From: an uncultured Collinsella sp.
Lineage (GTDB): Bacteria > Actinomycetota > Coriobacteriia > Coriobacteriales > Coriobacteriaceae
Length of the DNA: 18,681 nt
Direction of reading: 5' to 3'
Assembly (NCBI GenBank): GCA_902493145.1
Contig: CABUOA010000034.1
Location: 1-18,681 of the forward strand
The notes under the pieces are model-generated. The model saw only the letters and a program-made list of their open reading frames with translations. It ran no database searches and had not been told where the DNA came from. This document shows positions 7,486-15,142 of the stretch, piece by piece. Each line of letters begins with the position of its first letter. The stretch's first letter is position 1. Both the position numbers and the translations under genes were made by a program.

Positions 7486-7516
7486 GACCGCCGGCGCGGG
7501 GGCGGCGCCAGCGGTC
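7486..7516 (-). terminator. Terminator of the small gene 7543-7833
   Basis: GACCGCCGGCGC (7486-7497) pairs with GGCGCCAGCGGTC (7504-7516), with one mismatch. On the minus strand the hairpin is followed by TTTTTCTG. It is 26 bp past the small gene's stop. Confidence 0.8.
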
Positions 7517-7542
7517 ACGTGAAAATCGGGTTTTATTGCCTG

Positions 7543-7833
7543 TTAGGCAGCGACGGCCTCGTAGACCGTAGCGCCCGCAAAGCTGTCATGCAGGCTCTTG
7601 CCGCAGATCCAAGGCAGCTCGACGACCTCGCAGACCGTGTTGACCAGCTCGGAGCAGTCAGTAAAGTGGCCCTTATCGTTGAGGGCCTCGCAATCCTGAA
7701 CACGCCAATAGCCATCGGTATGCGTGATGTAGTACTCGTGGTTGTCGATTGTCACAAAAGCACGCGTCTTGGAACGCAGCAGCTTCAGAAATCCTTCGAA
7801 GTCAGTCTCGACAACATCTCCAGCCTGGAACAT
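7543..7833 (-). CDS. Small protein of unknown function, 96 residues
   Basis: I do not recognise this protein. It begins MFQAGDVVETDFEGFLKLL and contains the Tyr/His-rich stretch IDNHEYYITHTDGYWRVQD, four cysteines (DCE, DCS, VCE, ICG) and no signal peptide or membrane segment. It looks like a small soluble alpha/beta domain. It is very likely a real gene: the ATG at 7833 has a near-perfect AGGAGGT about 7 bases upstream, and a strong terminator follows. The frame extends ten codons further, to 7863, but the ribosome site decides for 7833. It stands alone, with the marR operon promoter to its left and the nitroreductase gene divergent on the right. A perfect 10-bp inverted repeat (7868-7911) lies in its upstream region. 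The function is unassigned. Confidence 0.8.
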   Translation of the reverse strand: MFQAGDVVETDFEGFLKLLRSKTRAFVTIDNHEYYITHTDGYWRVQDCEALNDKGHFTDCSELVNTVCEVVELPWICGKSLHDSFAGATVYEAVAA

Positions 7834-7867
7834 GATAGTTACCTCCTGGCCCAGCGCCACCACAGCG

Positions 7868-7911
7868 CATTGATAAACGTTGGTACCCCTTTAGTAAAAC
7901 CTTTATCAATG
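7868..7911. promoter_or_regulatory. Inverted repeat in the upstream region of the small gene
   Basis: CATTGATAAA (7868-7877) and TTTATCAATG (7902-7911) are perfect 10-bp inverted copies, 24 bases apart. A possible minus-strand promoter lies between and within them: TTTACT, 17 bp, TATCAA. It could be a two-site operator or a transcribed hairpin. The rest of the 295-bp gap (7834-8128) shows no gene and no clear promoter for the nitroreductase. Confidence 0.4.
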
Positions 7912-8128
7912 GATATGCGCCCATGTTTTAGGCAAGTGGTAAAAAACCGCAGGGTAGACGGGATAAAACGTTTAACCATCTCATCAGCTTCTCACATTCT
8001 TGCCGCAGTTTTATGCAAGCCGACTTCTCCGATTGGTGGCTATTGCTGTTTGGGGCCCTCTGCGCGATTACGGCTACGGCACGACGGGTAAGAACGGAGC
8101 ATCTGCAACGTCATCGCTAGGAGAACCC

Positions 8129-8650
8129 ATGGAGACCATCGAAGCGCTCATCCACCGCCGCAGCTGCCGTAACTACAGCGATCGCCCCGTCGAGGCAGAA
8201 AAGCTTGCACGTATTATCGAAGCTGGCCAGTACGCGCCGAGCGGCATGGGACGCCAGCCGGTGACGTTTGTCGCCGTCACCGACCCTGCGACCGTCGAAC
8301 GTCTCTCACAGCTGAACGCCCAGGTCATGGGCAGCAACACCGACCCCTTCTATGGCGCCAAGACCGTTGTGGTGGTTCTGGTTGACCGCAGCGTGCCCAC
8401 GCATCTGGAAGACGGATCACTTGCCATGGGCAATCTACTCAATGCTGCCTATGCGCTGGGTGTTGATTCGTGCTGGATACATCGCGCCCACGAGGTTTTC
8501 GATTCGCCCGAGGGCCTGGAGCTGCTGGCCAAGTGGGATCTGCCCGCCGACGGAAGTCTGCGCGGTGTGGGCAACTGCATTCTGGGCTACGCCGAGGATG
8601 CGCTCCCCGAGGCAAAGCCGCGCCGCGACAACGTGGTATACGTCGGGTAA
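8129..8650 (+). CDS. Nitroreductase-family FMN oxidoreductase
   Basis: A 173-residue nitroreductase-fold flavoprotein. Such proteins are FMN-dependent, usually homodimeric and cytoplasmic, and use NAD(P)H to reduce nitro compounds, quinones or other acceptors. The FMN-binding N-terminal motif is HRRSCRNYSDRPV (9-21), followed by APSGMGRQPVTFVAV (36-50). The middle part (SLAMGNLLNAAYALGVDSCWIHRAHE) and the Gly-rich C-terminal LRGVGNCILGYAED are typical of the short subfamily. The ATG at 8129 has AGGAGA 5 bases upstream and matches the usual start METIEALIHRRS. The 43 codons of open frame before it have no family similarity. No operon partner is present. The substrate cannot be inferred. Confidence 0.93.
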   Translation: METIEALIHRRSCRNYSDRPVEAEKLARIIEAGQYAPSGMGRQPVTFVAVTDPATVERLSQLNAQVMGSNTDPFYGAKTVVVVLVDRSVPTHLEDGSLAMGNLLNAAYALGVDSCWIHRAHEVFDSPEGLELLAKWDLPADGSLRGVGNCILGYAEDALPEAKPRRDNVVYVG

Positions 8651-8655
8651 TTAGT

Positions 8656-8679
8656 TCCGCCGTTCTAACGAACGGCGGA
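8656..8679 (+). terminator. Hairpin after the nitroreductase gene
   Basis: TCCGCCGTTC (8656-8665) and GAACGGCGGA (8670-8679) form a perfect 10-bp stem with a TAAC loop, 6 bp after the stop. No T-tract follows on either strand, so intrinsic termination would be weak. It may instead protect the transcript's 3' end. Confidence 0.5.
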
Positions 8680-8730
8680 CCGCTTGACGCTGCGCGAGCC
8701 GCATTCACGCCAATCTGACGTTCGGCACAT

Positions 8731-8766
8731 GGGCAGCTAAAAGGCCCCGTCCCAAATTTGCTGCCC
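8731..8766 (-). repeat. Core-loop hairpin repeat, copy E
   Basis: Arms GGGCAGC (8731-8737) and GCTGCCC (8760-8766) flank a 22-base loop. On the minus strand the loop contains TTTGGGACGGGGCC. It starts 10 bases past the stop of the membrane-protein gene, with its core in that gene's sense orientation. It has the same architecture as copies A-D but a more divergent core. Confidence 0.5.
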
Positions 8767-8776
8767 CACTCGCAAC

Positions 8777-9352
8777 TTATCTTGCCGATGGAGTTGTCGT
8801 CGTTTCGTTCGTGTGGGTCGTTTCGGCGCCGTCGCCCTGTTCGCCCTCGTCCTTTTGAGCGTCGGCGATGGTGGAGGCTGCCGCGACCATGCCGCGCTGG
8901 GGCGCGACGCCCGTCTGGGTCTGAGCGCCCTCGACAACTTCTGTGCCTGCATGCGCGAGCTCGGGCGATTTAAACACCGCGTCCAAGTTGGCGCCACCGC
9001 CGGCGTAGCCAAGCGCAGCGAGTGCGATGACGATCACTGCAACGACGACCGCGATCGGCACACAACGATGCCAACCAGCAGGATTGAGCCCACTGCGGCG
9101 AGCCGCCCCGCGGCTGATGTAGCCGAGCGTGCCGTCGTGCTTGAGCTTTGAGCCCACCACGCGTTTGCGGCCCCACAGCGAGGACTCTGCCTGCATTGCC
9201 AAGCGAGCACCTGTCGAAGGATAGCCGTATTTAGTGCGCTTGAACGAGCCGTCAAACCCCGAGGCGTGTTTGCCCCACGTCACCGATGTTGTGCGTCGGT
9301 TAACCGGCGCGGCACTCCGCCTTCTGCGGCTCGGTTTTGTAGTCTCAGCCAT
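8777..9352 (-). CDS. Unknown single-pass membrane protein, 191 residues
   Basis: I do not recognise this family. The first 96 residues are strongly basic (SRRRRSAAPVNRR, FKRTKYGYP, WGRKRVVGSKLK). One hydrophobic helix follows at about 97-117 (RCVPIAVVVAVIVIALAALGY). The last 70 residues are acidic and rich in Thr, Ala, Glu and Gln, ending in NETTTTPSAR. By the positive-inside rule the basic part is cytoplasmic and the tail is outside. The tail looks disordered. The ATG at 9352 is chosen over the GTG at 9406, which lies beside the -10 of a possible promoter. It has only a G-rich ribosome site. The gene follows the degenerate AAA+ regulator by 84 bp on the same strand, so the two may be functionally linked. 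The role is unknown. Confidence 0.75.
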   Translation of the reverse strand: MAETTKPSRRRRSAAPVNRRTTSVTWGKHASGFDGSFKRTKYGYPSTGARLAMQAESSLWGRKRVVGSKLKHDGTLGYISRGAARRSGLNPAGWHRCVPIAVVVAVIVIALAALGYAGGGANLDAVFKSPELAHAGTEVVEGAQTQTGVAPQRGMVAAASTIADAQKDEGEQGDGAETTHTNETTTTPSAR

Positions 9353-9396
9353 ACGCCCCCGCACGCCGTAACCAAATCGAAACAATAACGCTTTGG

Positions 9397-9425
9397 ACTG
9401 TAGCACACGCGTCGCGCGCGGTCAC
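9397..9425 (-). promoter_or_regulatory. Candidate promoter of the membrane-protein gene
   Basis: The minus strand carries an extended -10, TGCTACAGT, with the hexamer TACAGT at 9402 to 9397. A weak GTGACC lies 17 bp upstream. It would start transcription near 9390, about 38 bases before the ATG, so the gene need not depend on read-through from the regulator. Confidence 0.4.
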
Positions 9426-9436
9426 GGGCGCCTCGC

Positions 9437-10654
9437 TCAACGGTCATCGTCCTTCAGCAAGCGCCACAGCGTTGTTCGGCTTACGCCCAGCACCTCCGCC
9501 GCACGGGTCCGGTTGCCGTGGAGATGATCTACAACCAGATGCGCGATATCTCGCTCGGTATCGGCCAGCGGTCGCAGGATATACAGGTCGCTTTCGAGTG
9601 TCGGGGCGCCAAAGGTTGCGGTCTTAATCACGTCCTCTTGGGCGAGCACTTCCTCCGCCACAGCGCGGTCCACCGTGCCCGCCCCCACCAATATATACAG
9701 TCGTTCCGAGACCTCGCGGAGCTGCAGATAATTGCGCGGCCAGCGGTAAACATCGAGCGTCTTTGCCGCCGCGGCAGACAACGTGGGCGCTGCCGTCCCA
9801 AATGCATCAGCGAGATATTCCAAATAGCGCGCAACCTTCGTCGACGCGGCTCCCTGCTCGGCGATTGCCGGCGCCACGCTCACCGCACAGGCGAAGCGCT
9901 CAGTCACAAAGGCAGCTTGATCACTTTCGCTGCCGCCCGGCATGTCATTCGCCGTCAGCACCACATGGCAGCGCGTCGCCAACGCGGTGTCGGCCATCGT
10001 GGAAACGAGCTCGCGGAGACGCTGGGGGCCAACCGTGTTCCAGCCCTCAATGCAAAGTGTCAGCCCCGTTTGGAACAACGGCGATTCGGCGCTTTTGAGC
10101 ACGTGGCGCCAACCGCGATCGGTAAGCTCATCGAGCGCAACGGCAACAAAGGGTTGATCGGCAAAAGGACCGTCCAGATAGAGGCGCTTGGCGATCTCGA
10201 CCTGACCCGCTCCCAGCTCGCCCTCGAGCATAAGGGGCACGCCGCGCGCGTAACTCTCGGCGACCGGCGCAGCTACCGAGGCCGCCCCCTCAACGATGCC
10301 GTACGCGCTCGATTCGTAGCGGGCCTCAACTTCGTCGGCGTTGAGCCACTCGATGCCCGCATGTGCCGCGGCGCCGCGTACCTCGCGGACCACGACGACC
10401 CAAAGGCCCCCGCCTTCTTTGTCGGTGGGGCGAACGGTCAGGCTCAGGCGCGTACCCGCACGCCCCATAACCAGACGCGCGCCGTCTCCTATACGGTCGA
10501 GGCGCTCAGCGACAAAAGCCGCCACATCCCGCTCAAGCGCCGCGTCATTCATGGTCGAAATCGCGACGTCCCCACGCGCATCGATTGCCAATGCCGAGGC
10601 CCCGGCAGCAGCCAGGGCCTCGGTCAAGATGTTCAGCTTGGCATCGCTATCCAT
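9437..10654 (-). CDS. Fis-type regulator with degenerate sigma-54-activator AAA+ domain
   Basis: A 405-residue protein with the frame of a bacterial enhancer-binding protein but a broken motor. The N-terminal region (1-135) has no clear sensor family. The AAA+-like part (about 136-320) keeps the layout: GELGAGQVEIAKRLYLDGP (145-163) in place of Walker A, TLCIEGW (199-205) in place of Walker B, and WPRNYLQLREVSERL (305-319) matching the conserved WPGNVREL block. The Walker A lysine is Gln151, the Walker B acidic pair is lost, and the GAFTGA loop that contacts sigma-54 is absent. The C-terminal Fis-type HTH (about 374-401: HLHGNRTRAAEVLGVSRTTLWRLL) is intact. It probably binds DNA without ATP-driven activation. 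The ATG at 10654 is chosen by domain content, with a weak AGGGG upstream. It lies between yeiH and the membrane-protein gene, all on one strand. Confidence 0.82.
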   Translation of the reverse strand: MDSDAKLNILTEALAAAGASALAIDARGDVAISTMNDAALERDVAAFVAERLDRIGDGARLVMGRAGTRLSLTVRPTDKEGGGLWVVVVREVRGAAAHAGIEWLNADEVEARYESSAYGIVEGAASVAAPVAESYARGVPLMLEGELGAGQVEIAKRLYLDGPFADQPFVAVALDELTDRGWRHVLKSAESPLFQTGLTLCIEGWNTVGPQRLRELVSTMADTALATRCHVVLTANDMPGGSESDQAAFVTERFACAVSVAPAIAEQGAASTKVARYLEYLADAFGTAAPTLSAAAAKTLDVYRWPRNYLQLREVSERLYILVGAGTVDRAVAEEVLAQEDVIKTATFGAPTLESDLYILRPLADTERDIAHLVVDHLHGNRTRAAEVLGVSRTTLWRLLKDDDR

Positions 10655-10920
10655 GATTTGCCCCTGTCCGCGGCGACGTGCAACCGCCGACGGTCGCACG
10701 ACCGAGTGTTTCAAAATTGAACGATATTGCTCACCAAACACTATAGGGCAGAAAGCGCCGTCCTGCGAGTATAGGTGTTGCCCCGCATCGCCATCCTGGC
10801 GGGGCGATAAGAGCTCTTCGGGACTTATAAACCTGCGGACAAGCCATACCCGCAAGAGCTCCTATCGCTCCACCGCAGGCATGCGCTCACCAGCAACCAG
10901 CACGCAAATAAGCTACTCCT
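10655..10920. other. Structured intergenic region upstream of the AAA+-like regulator
   Basis: These 266 bp hold no gene. They carry CGGTCG-CA-CGACCG (about 10691-10704), AGTGTTT/AAACACT (10705-10711 and 10736-10742), GCCCCGC/GCGGGGC (10780-10786 and 10799-10805) and a long inverted repeat at 10804-10868. Possible minus-strand -10 hexamers are TATACT (10773 to 10768) and TATAGT (10745 to 10740). The region should include the end of the yeiH transcript and the regulator's promoter. Confidence 0.5.
10804..10868. terminator. Long inverted repeat after yeiH, possible terminator
   Basis: GCGATAAGAGCTCTTCGGG (10804-10822) and the arm at 10849-10868 are inverted copies with one mismatch and one extra base, separated by 26 bases. 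The transcript could form a stem of about 19 bp. There is no T-tract on either strand, so termination is only one possibility. Confidence 0.4.
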
Positions 10921-11955
10921 CTACCAGATTCCCAGCACGTGCTGCATTCCCAAACTCATGCACGCAATGCCAATCCAGCAGCAAAAGCCCAGCGCGATGG
11001 GCTTGCCGCCCTTTTTGACCAGCTCGACGATATCGGTATTAAAGCCAATAGCCGCCATGGCCATCACGATAAAGAACTTCGACAGCTCCTTGATGGGTGC
11101 CGTGATGGACACGGGAAGCTGAAGCACCGTGGTGATTACGCTCGCCAGCACAAAGAACAGCACAAACATGGGAAACGCGCGTTTAAGCGAGAACGTGCTT
11201 TTGGCGTCGCCGCCGGCCTTGCGCGCCAGATGCATCTGCCAGCATGCGAGGACCAACGTGATGGGAATAATGGCCAGTGTCCTGGTGAGCTTGACCACCG
11301 TGGCGCTCTCGAGCACATTGGCGCCGGGATGCATGCTGTCCCAAGCGCTCGCCGCAGCCGTTACGGACGAGGTGTCGTTGATGGCGGTGCCGGCAAACAG
11401 GCCAAAGCCCTCGTTGCTCAGCCCGAGCATACCGCCGAGCGTTGGAAACACGAGCGCCGCGATAACGTTAAACAGGAAGATGACCGAAATAGCCTGGGCA
11501 ATCTCGCGATCGTCGGCATCGATGACGGGCGCGGTAGCGGCGATGGCAGAACCGCCGCAAATCGACGAACCCACACCCACAAGCGTCGAGATCTTACCCG
11601 GCACGTTCATAACGCGGCAGAGCACAAAGGCGATGACAAGCGAGGTCGAGATCGTCGCCACGATAATCGGCAGCGACTGGGCGCCCTTGGACAGAATCTG
11701 GGAGAGGTTCATGCCAAAGCCAAGCAGGATAACCGCGTACTGCAAGACTTTTTTAGACGTATAGGTGACACCGGCGGCGAGCTGTTCGCGATGATTCTTG
11801 GGAAAGACGAGCACCAGAACCATGCCGAAGAGGATGGCGAATACCGGCCCACCGACCACCTCAATCTGTTTGCCGAGCAACGTCGCGGGAATGGCGATGA
11901 TCAGGCAGAACAAGACGCCCTTCCAGCGCTCACGTACGATATTCGCCAGTTGCAT
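10921..11955 (-). CDS. yeiH: YeiH/YadS-family putative sulfate exporter
   Basis: A 344-residue multi-pass membrane protein of the PF03601/COG2855 family, annotated as putative sulfate exporter. About ten hydrophobic helices are visible. The family hallmark GVGSSICGGSAIAATAPVI is present (about 126-145), as are the NDTSSVTAAASAW block and the C-terminal SKFFIVMAMAAIGFNTD. Some relatives (the TauZ type) sit in taurine or sulfonate degradation clusters, but no such enzyme is in this window, so the substrate is open. The ATG at 11955 has AAGGAA about 8 bases upstream. It is divergent from a GntR/FCD regulator, an arrangement that suggests direct control. Downstream on the same strand is the degenerate AAA+ regulator, after a 266-bp gap. 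Confidence 0.9.
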   Translation of the reverse strand: MQLANIVRERWKGVLFCLIIAIPATLLGKQIEVVGGPVFAILFGMVLVLVFPKNHREQLAAGVTYTSKKVLQYAVILLGFGMNLSQILSKGAQSLPIIVATISTSLVIAFVLCRVMNVPGKISTLVGVGSSICGGSAIAATAPVIDADDREIAQAISVIFLFNVIAALVFPTLGGMLGLSNEGFGLFAGTAINDTSSVTAAASAWDSMHPGANVLESATVVKLTRTLAIIPITLVLACWQMHLARKAGGDAKSTFSLKRAFPMFVLFFVLASVITTVLQLPVSITAPIKELSKFFIVMAMAAIGFNTDIVELVKKGGKPIALGFCCWIGIACMSLGMQHVLGIW

Positions 11956-12040
11956 ATGGGATTCCTTCTTTCTATTTCACGTTTGTGACGGCTTATGATA
12001 CGGCAACATTGAGCGCAGCCTTGCGCAAACACAGACTAAG

Positions 12041-12102
12041 ATGCCGCAATAGTTCTTGGGCAACAGCCGAATTACCCACCGCGGAAAGCTGATTCGCGGC
12101 AT
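12041..12102. promoter_or_regulatory. Candidate GntR half-sites between yeiH and gntR
   Basis: ATGCCGCAAT (12041-12050) and ATTCGCGGCAT (12092-12102) are inverted copies sharing ATGCCGC, 41 bases apart, in the 163-bp divergent region. A possible yeiH -10, TATCAT, lies nearby on the minus strand (about 11995-12000). No clear -35 hexamers are seen. Confidence 0.3.
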
Positions 12103-12118
12103 AATTAACAACTGACAT

Positions 12119-12850
12119 ATGAGTTTGATAGAACAGTTGCGAGGCGCTATGGAAGAATCGATGCACGTCGGCGAGCAGGAAACGAGCCTACAGGACCAGT
12201 CCTACCACACCATTCGACGCAAAATCGTCTACCTGGACTACAAGCCGGGCGAAAAGCTGGGCGTCAGGCAACTTTGCGACGACCTGGATATGGGTCGCAC
12301 GCCCGTGCGCGAGGCTTTGGTTCGCTTGGCGCAGGAAGGCCTGGTGCGCACCGTGCCCCAGAGTGGCACCTACGTCTCACCCATCAACCTCACCCTTGCC
12401 GAGAGTGCCTGTTACATCCGCGAACATCTGGAAAAGCAGGTGATTGTGGAGTGCTGTGCGCGAGCCACGTCGGCCGGCATCGAGCAGCTCGACCGCGCCA
12501 TCGTGCTGCAGGAAAAGGCCATGGCCGAAGAGGATCGCATCGGCTTCTTTTTGAGCGACAACCTCATGCATCACATGATTTTTAGCATCGCATGTCGCAG
12601 CACCGTGTGGTCGTGGCTCGAAGAGACCAATGCCGACCTGGAGCGCTTCCGCTGGCTGCGCGCCGCCACGCAGGTTCTCGACAATCAGGACATCGTGAAC
12701 GAGCACAAGCAGATTCGCCGCGCTATCGCAGGTCGCGACCCCATCGAAGCGAGCTTTTTGGTCAGCAAGCACCTGCACATGATGTTCCGCAACCAAACCG
12801 AAGTTCTGGACCAGTTCCCCGAGTACTTCGAGACCAGCAAGCTCCGCTAA
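12119..12850 (+). CDS. GntR-family regulator, FCD (FadR) type
   Basis: A 243-residue transcription factor. An N-terminal winged helix (about 26-90) has YHTIRRKIVYLDYKPGEKL, the recognition part DMGRTPVREALVRLAQEGLV and the wing QSGTYVSPI. A C-terminal all-helical FCD ligand domain (about 95-232) follows. The His residues in DNLMHHMIF, NEHKQI and SKHLHMMF are placed like the metal-binding histidines of FCD proteins, so a carboxylate ligand bound through a metal is plausible. The ATG at 12119 lacks a clear ribosome site. The ATG at 12149 (MEESMHV), with GAGG just upstream, is an alternative and would not change the domains. It is divergent from yeiH and probably controls it. Its stop overlaps the first arm of repeat copy B. 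Confidence 0.92.
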   Translation: MSLIEQLRGAMEESMHVGEQETSLQDQSYHTIRRKIVYLDYKPGEKLGVRQLCDDLDMGRTPVREALVRLAQEGLVRTVPQSGTYVSPINLTLAESACYIREHLEKQVIVECCARATSAGIEQLDRAIVLQEKAMAEEDRIGFFLSDNLMHHMIFSIACRSTVWSWLEETNADLERFRWLRAATQVLDNQDIVNEHKQIRRAIAGRDPIEASFLVSKHLHMMFRNQTEVLDQFPEYFETSKLR

Positions 12851-12885
12851 CCTGCCAAAAAGGGACAGGTTTATTTTGGCAGGTT
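12849..12885 (+). repeat. Core-loop hairpin repeat, copy B
   Basis: Perfect 12-bp arms AACCTGCCAAAA (12849-12860) and TTTTGGCAGGTT (12874-12885) flank the loop AGGGACAGGTTTA. The first arm uses the last two bases of the gntR TAA stop. The similarity to copy C continues past the arm through TTATCTGGG and AAACG. The TTTTAT after the second arm could also help terminate gntR. Confidence 0.8.
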
Positions 12886-12905
12886 TTATCTGGGCAAACG
12901 CAGAA

Positions 12906-12941
12906 AAGGCCCGGCTCCGTCTTGATGCGGAGCCGGGCCTT
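12906..12941 (-). terminator. Terminator of glmS
   Basis: AAGGCCCGGCTCCG (12906-12919) and CGGAGCCGGGCCTT (12928-12941) form a perfect 14-bp stem with an 8-base loop. The minus strand continues TTTTCTG after the stem, a T-rich tail. It lies 24 bp past the glmS stop and may also stop gntR transcripts. Confidence 0.9.
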
Positions 12942-12964
12942 AGTCGCTAGAACGGCGGAACCAA

Positions 12965-14812
<1,848 letters not shown>

Positions 14813-14887
14813 AGGACAAATCCCTTCGTTCGCGTGACTGCAAGACGTCCACGCACAAGGGGCGCTGAGACGTACAACGTTCGAGTA

Positions 14888-14893
14888 TTGTAC
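14888..14893 (-). promoter_or_regulatory. Candidate glmS -10 element
   Basis: Minus-strand TACAAT (14893 to 14888) sits in the dyad GAGTA-CAA-TACTC. The similar -10 context upstream of ilvE is GAGTACAATCTCG. No strong -35 is present; the TGGTAT cluster occupies that position. Transcription would start near 14881, about 70 bases before the ATG. Confidence 0.45.
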
Positions 14894-14913
14894 TCACGCA
14901 AACGCAAGCTGAT

Positions 14914-14947
14914 ATACCAGAAGTGGTATCTCAACTTAGATACCACC
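14914..14947. promoter_or_regulatory. Candidate operator: three TGGTAT half-sites upstream of glmS
   Basis: ATACCA (14915-14920), TGGTAT (14925-14930) and ATACCA (14941-14946) are three copies in alternating orientation. The last two form the perfect 9-bp inverted repeat GTGGTATCT-CAACTT-AGATACCAC (14924-14947). The cluster covers the -35 and upstream positions of the glmS promoter. The regulator is unknown; the divergent LacI-type protein is one candidate. Confidence 0.5.
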
Positions 14948-14970
14948 CGATGCACACACGTCCAGCCGGT

Positions 14971-15013
14971 CCAAACCACCACAATGGGAACAGGCACCTT
15001 TGTGGTGGCTTGG
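14971..15013 (+). repeat. Core-loop hairpin repeat, copy D
   Basis: Arms CCAAACCACCACA (14971-14983) and TGTGGTGGCTTGG (15001-15013) pair at 12 of 13 positions and flank the loop ATGGGAACAGGCACCTT. The core, GGGAACAGG, is a variant of the GGGACAGG found in B and C. It lies 24 bp from copy C. Confidence 0.6.
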
Positions 15014-15037
15014 TCTGGCAGCATCGTTTCCCCAGAT

Positions 15038-15078
15038 AAAACCTGCCAAAATAAACCTGTCCCTAATTGGCAGGTTTT
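15038..15078 (-). repeat. Core-loop hairpin repeat, copy C
   Basis: Perfect 12-bp arms AAAACCTGCCAA (15038-15049) and TTGGCAGGTTTT (15067-15078) flank a loop that reads TTAGGGACAGGTTTATT on the minus strand. It is nearly identical to copy B, in the opposite orientation, across about 45 bp that includes the flanking TTATCTGGG and AAACG. Its right arm touches the -35 of the LacI-type gene. Confidence 0.8.
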
Positions 15079-15107
15079 GCCACCCCGGGGGCGGGCGATG
15101 CTACAAT
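15077..15107 (+). promoter_or_regulatory. Candidate promoter of the LacI-family gene
   Basis: TTGCCA (15077-15082), a 19-bp spacer and TACAAT (15102-15107), preceded by TGC as an extended -10. Transcription would start near 15114, about 29 bases before the ATG. Confidence 0.5.
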
Positions 15108-15142
15108 CTGGCTTGTACTTGAAACGCATCAAAGGGGCCGCT

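Larger units (their letters stand above)
14813..15142. other. 330-bp control region between glmS and lacI-type gene
   Basis: No gene is visible here. From left to right the region holds the glmS ribosome site and leader, the glmS -10 (14888-14893), the TGGTAT repeat cluster (14914-14947), hairpin repeats D (14971-15013) and C (15038-15078), the promoter of the LacI-type gene (15077-15107) and its ribosome site. Confidence 0.7.

Noticed and set aside
7533..8128. Plus-strand frames across the small gene and the 43-codon extension before the nitroreductase
   Set aside because: They are antisense to the small gene or lack conservation, and the nitroreductase start at 8129 has a clear ribosome site.
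12942..12964. Possible tRNA or att remnant near CTAGAACGGCGGAACC
   Set aside because: It resembles the hairpin arm at 8670-8679 (GAACGGCGGA) over only about nine bases, with no cloverleaf and no integrase nearby. Chance is the simplest explanation.
14813..14881. Possible glmS ribozyme in the glmS leader
   Set aside because: The inferred leader is only about 70 bases and shows no ribozyme-like pairing or core sequence. The known ribozymes are mainly in Firmicutes.
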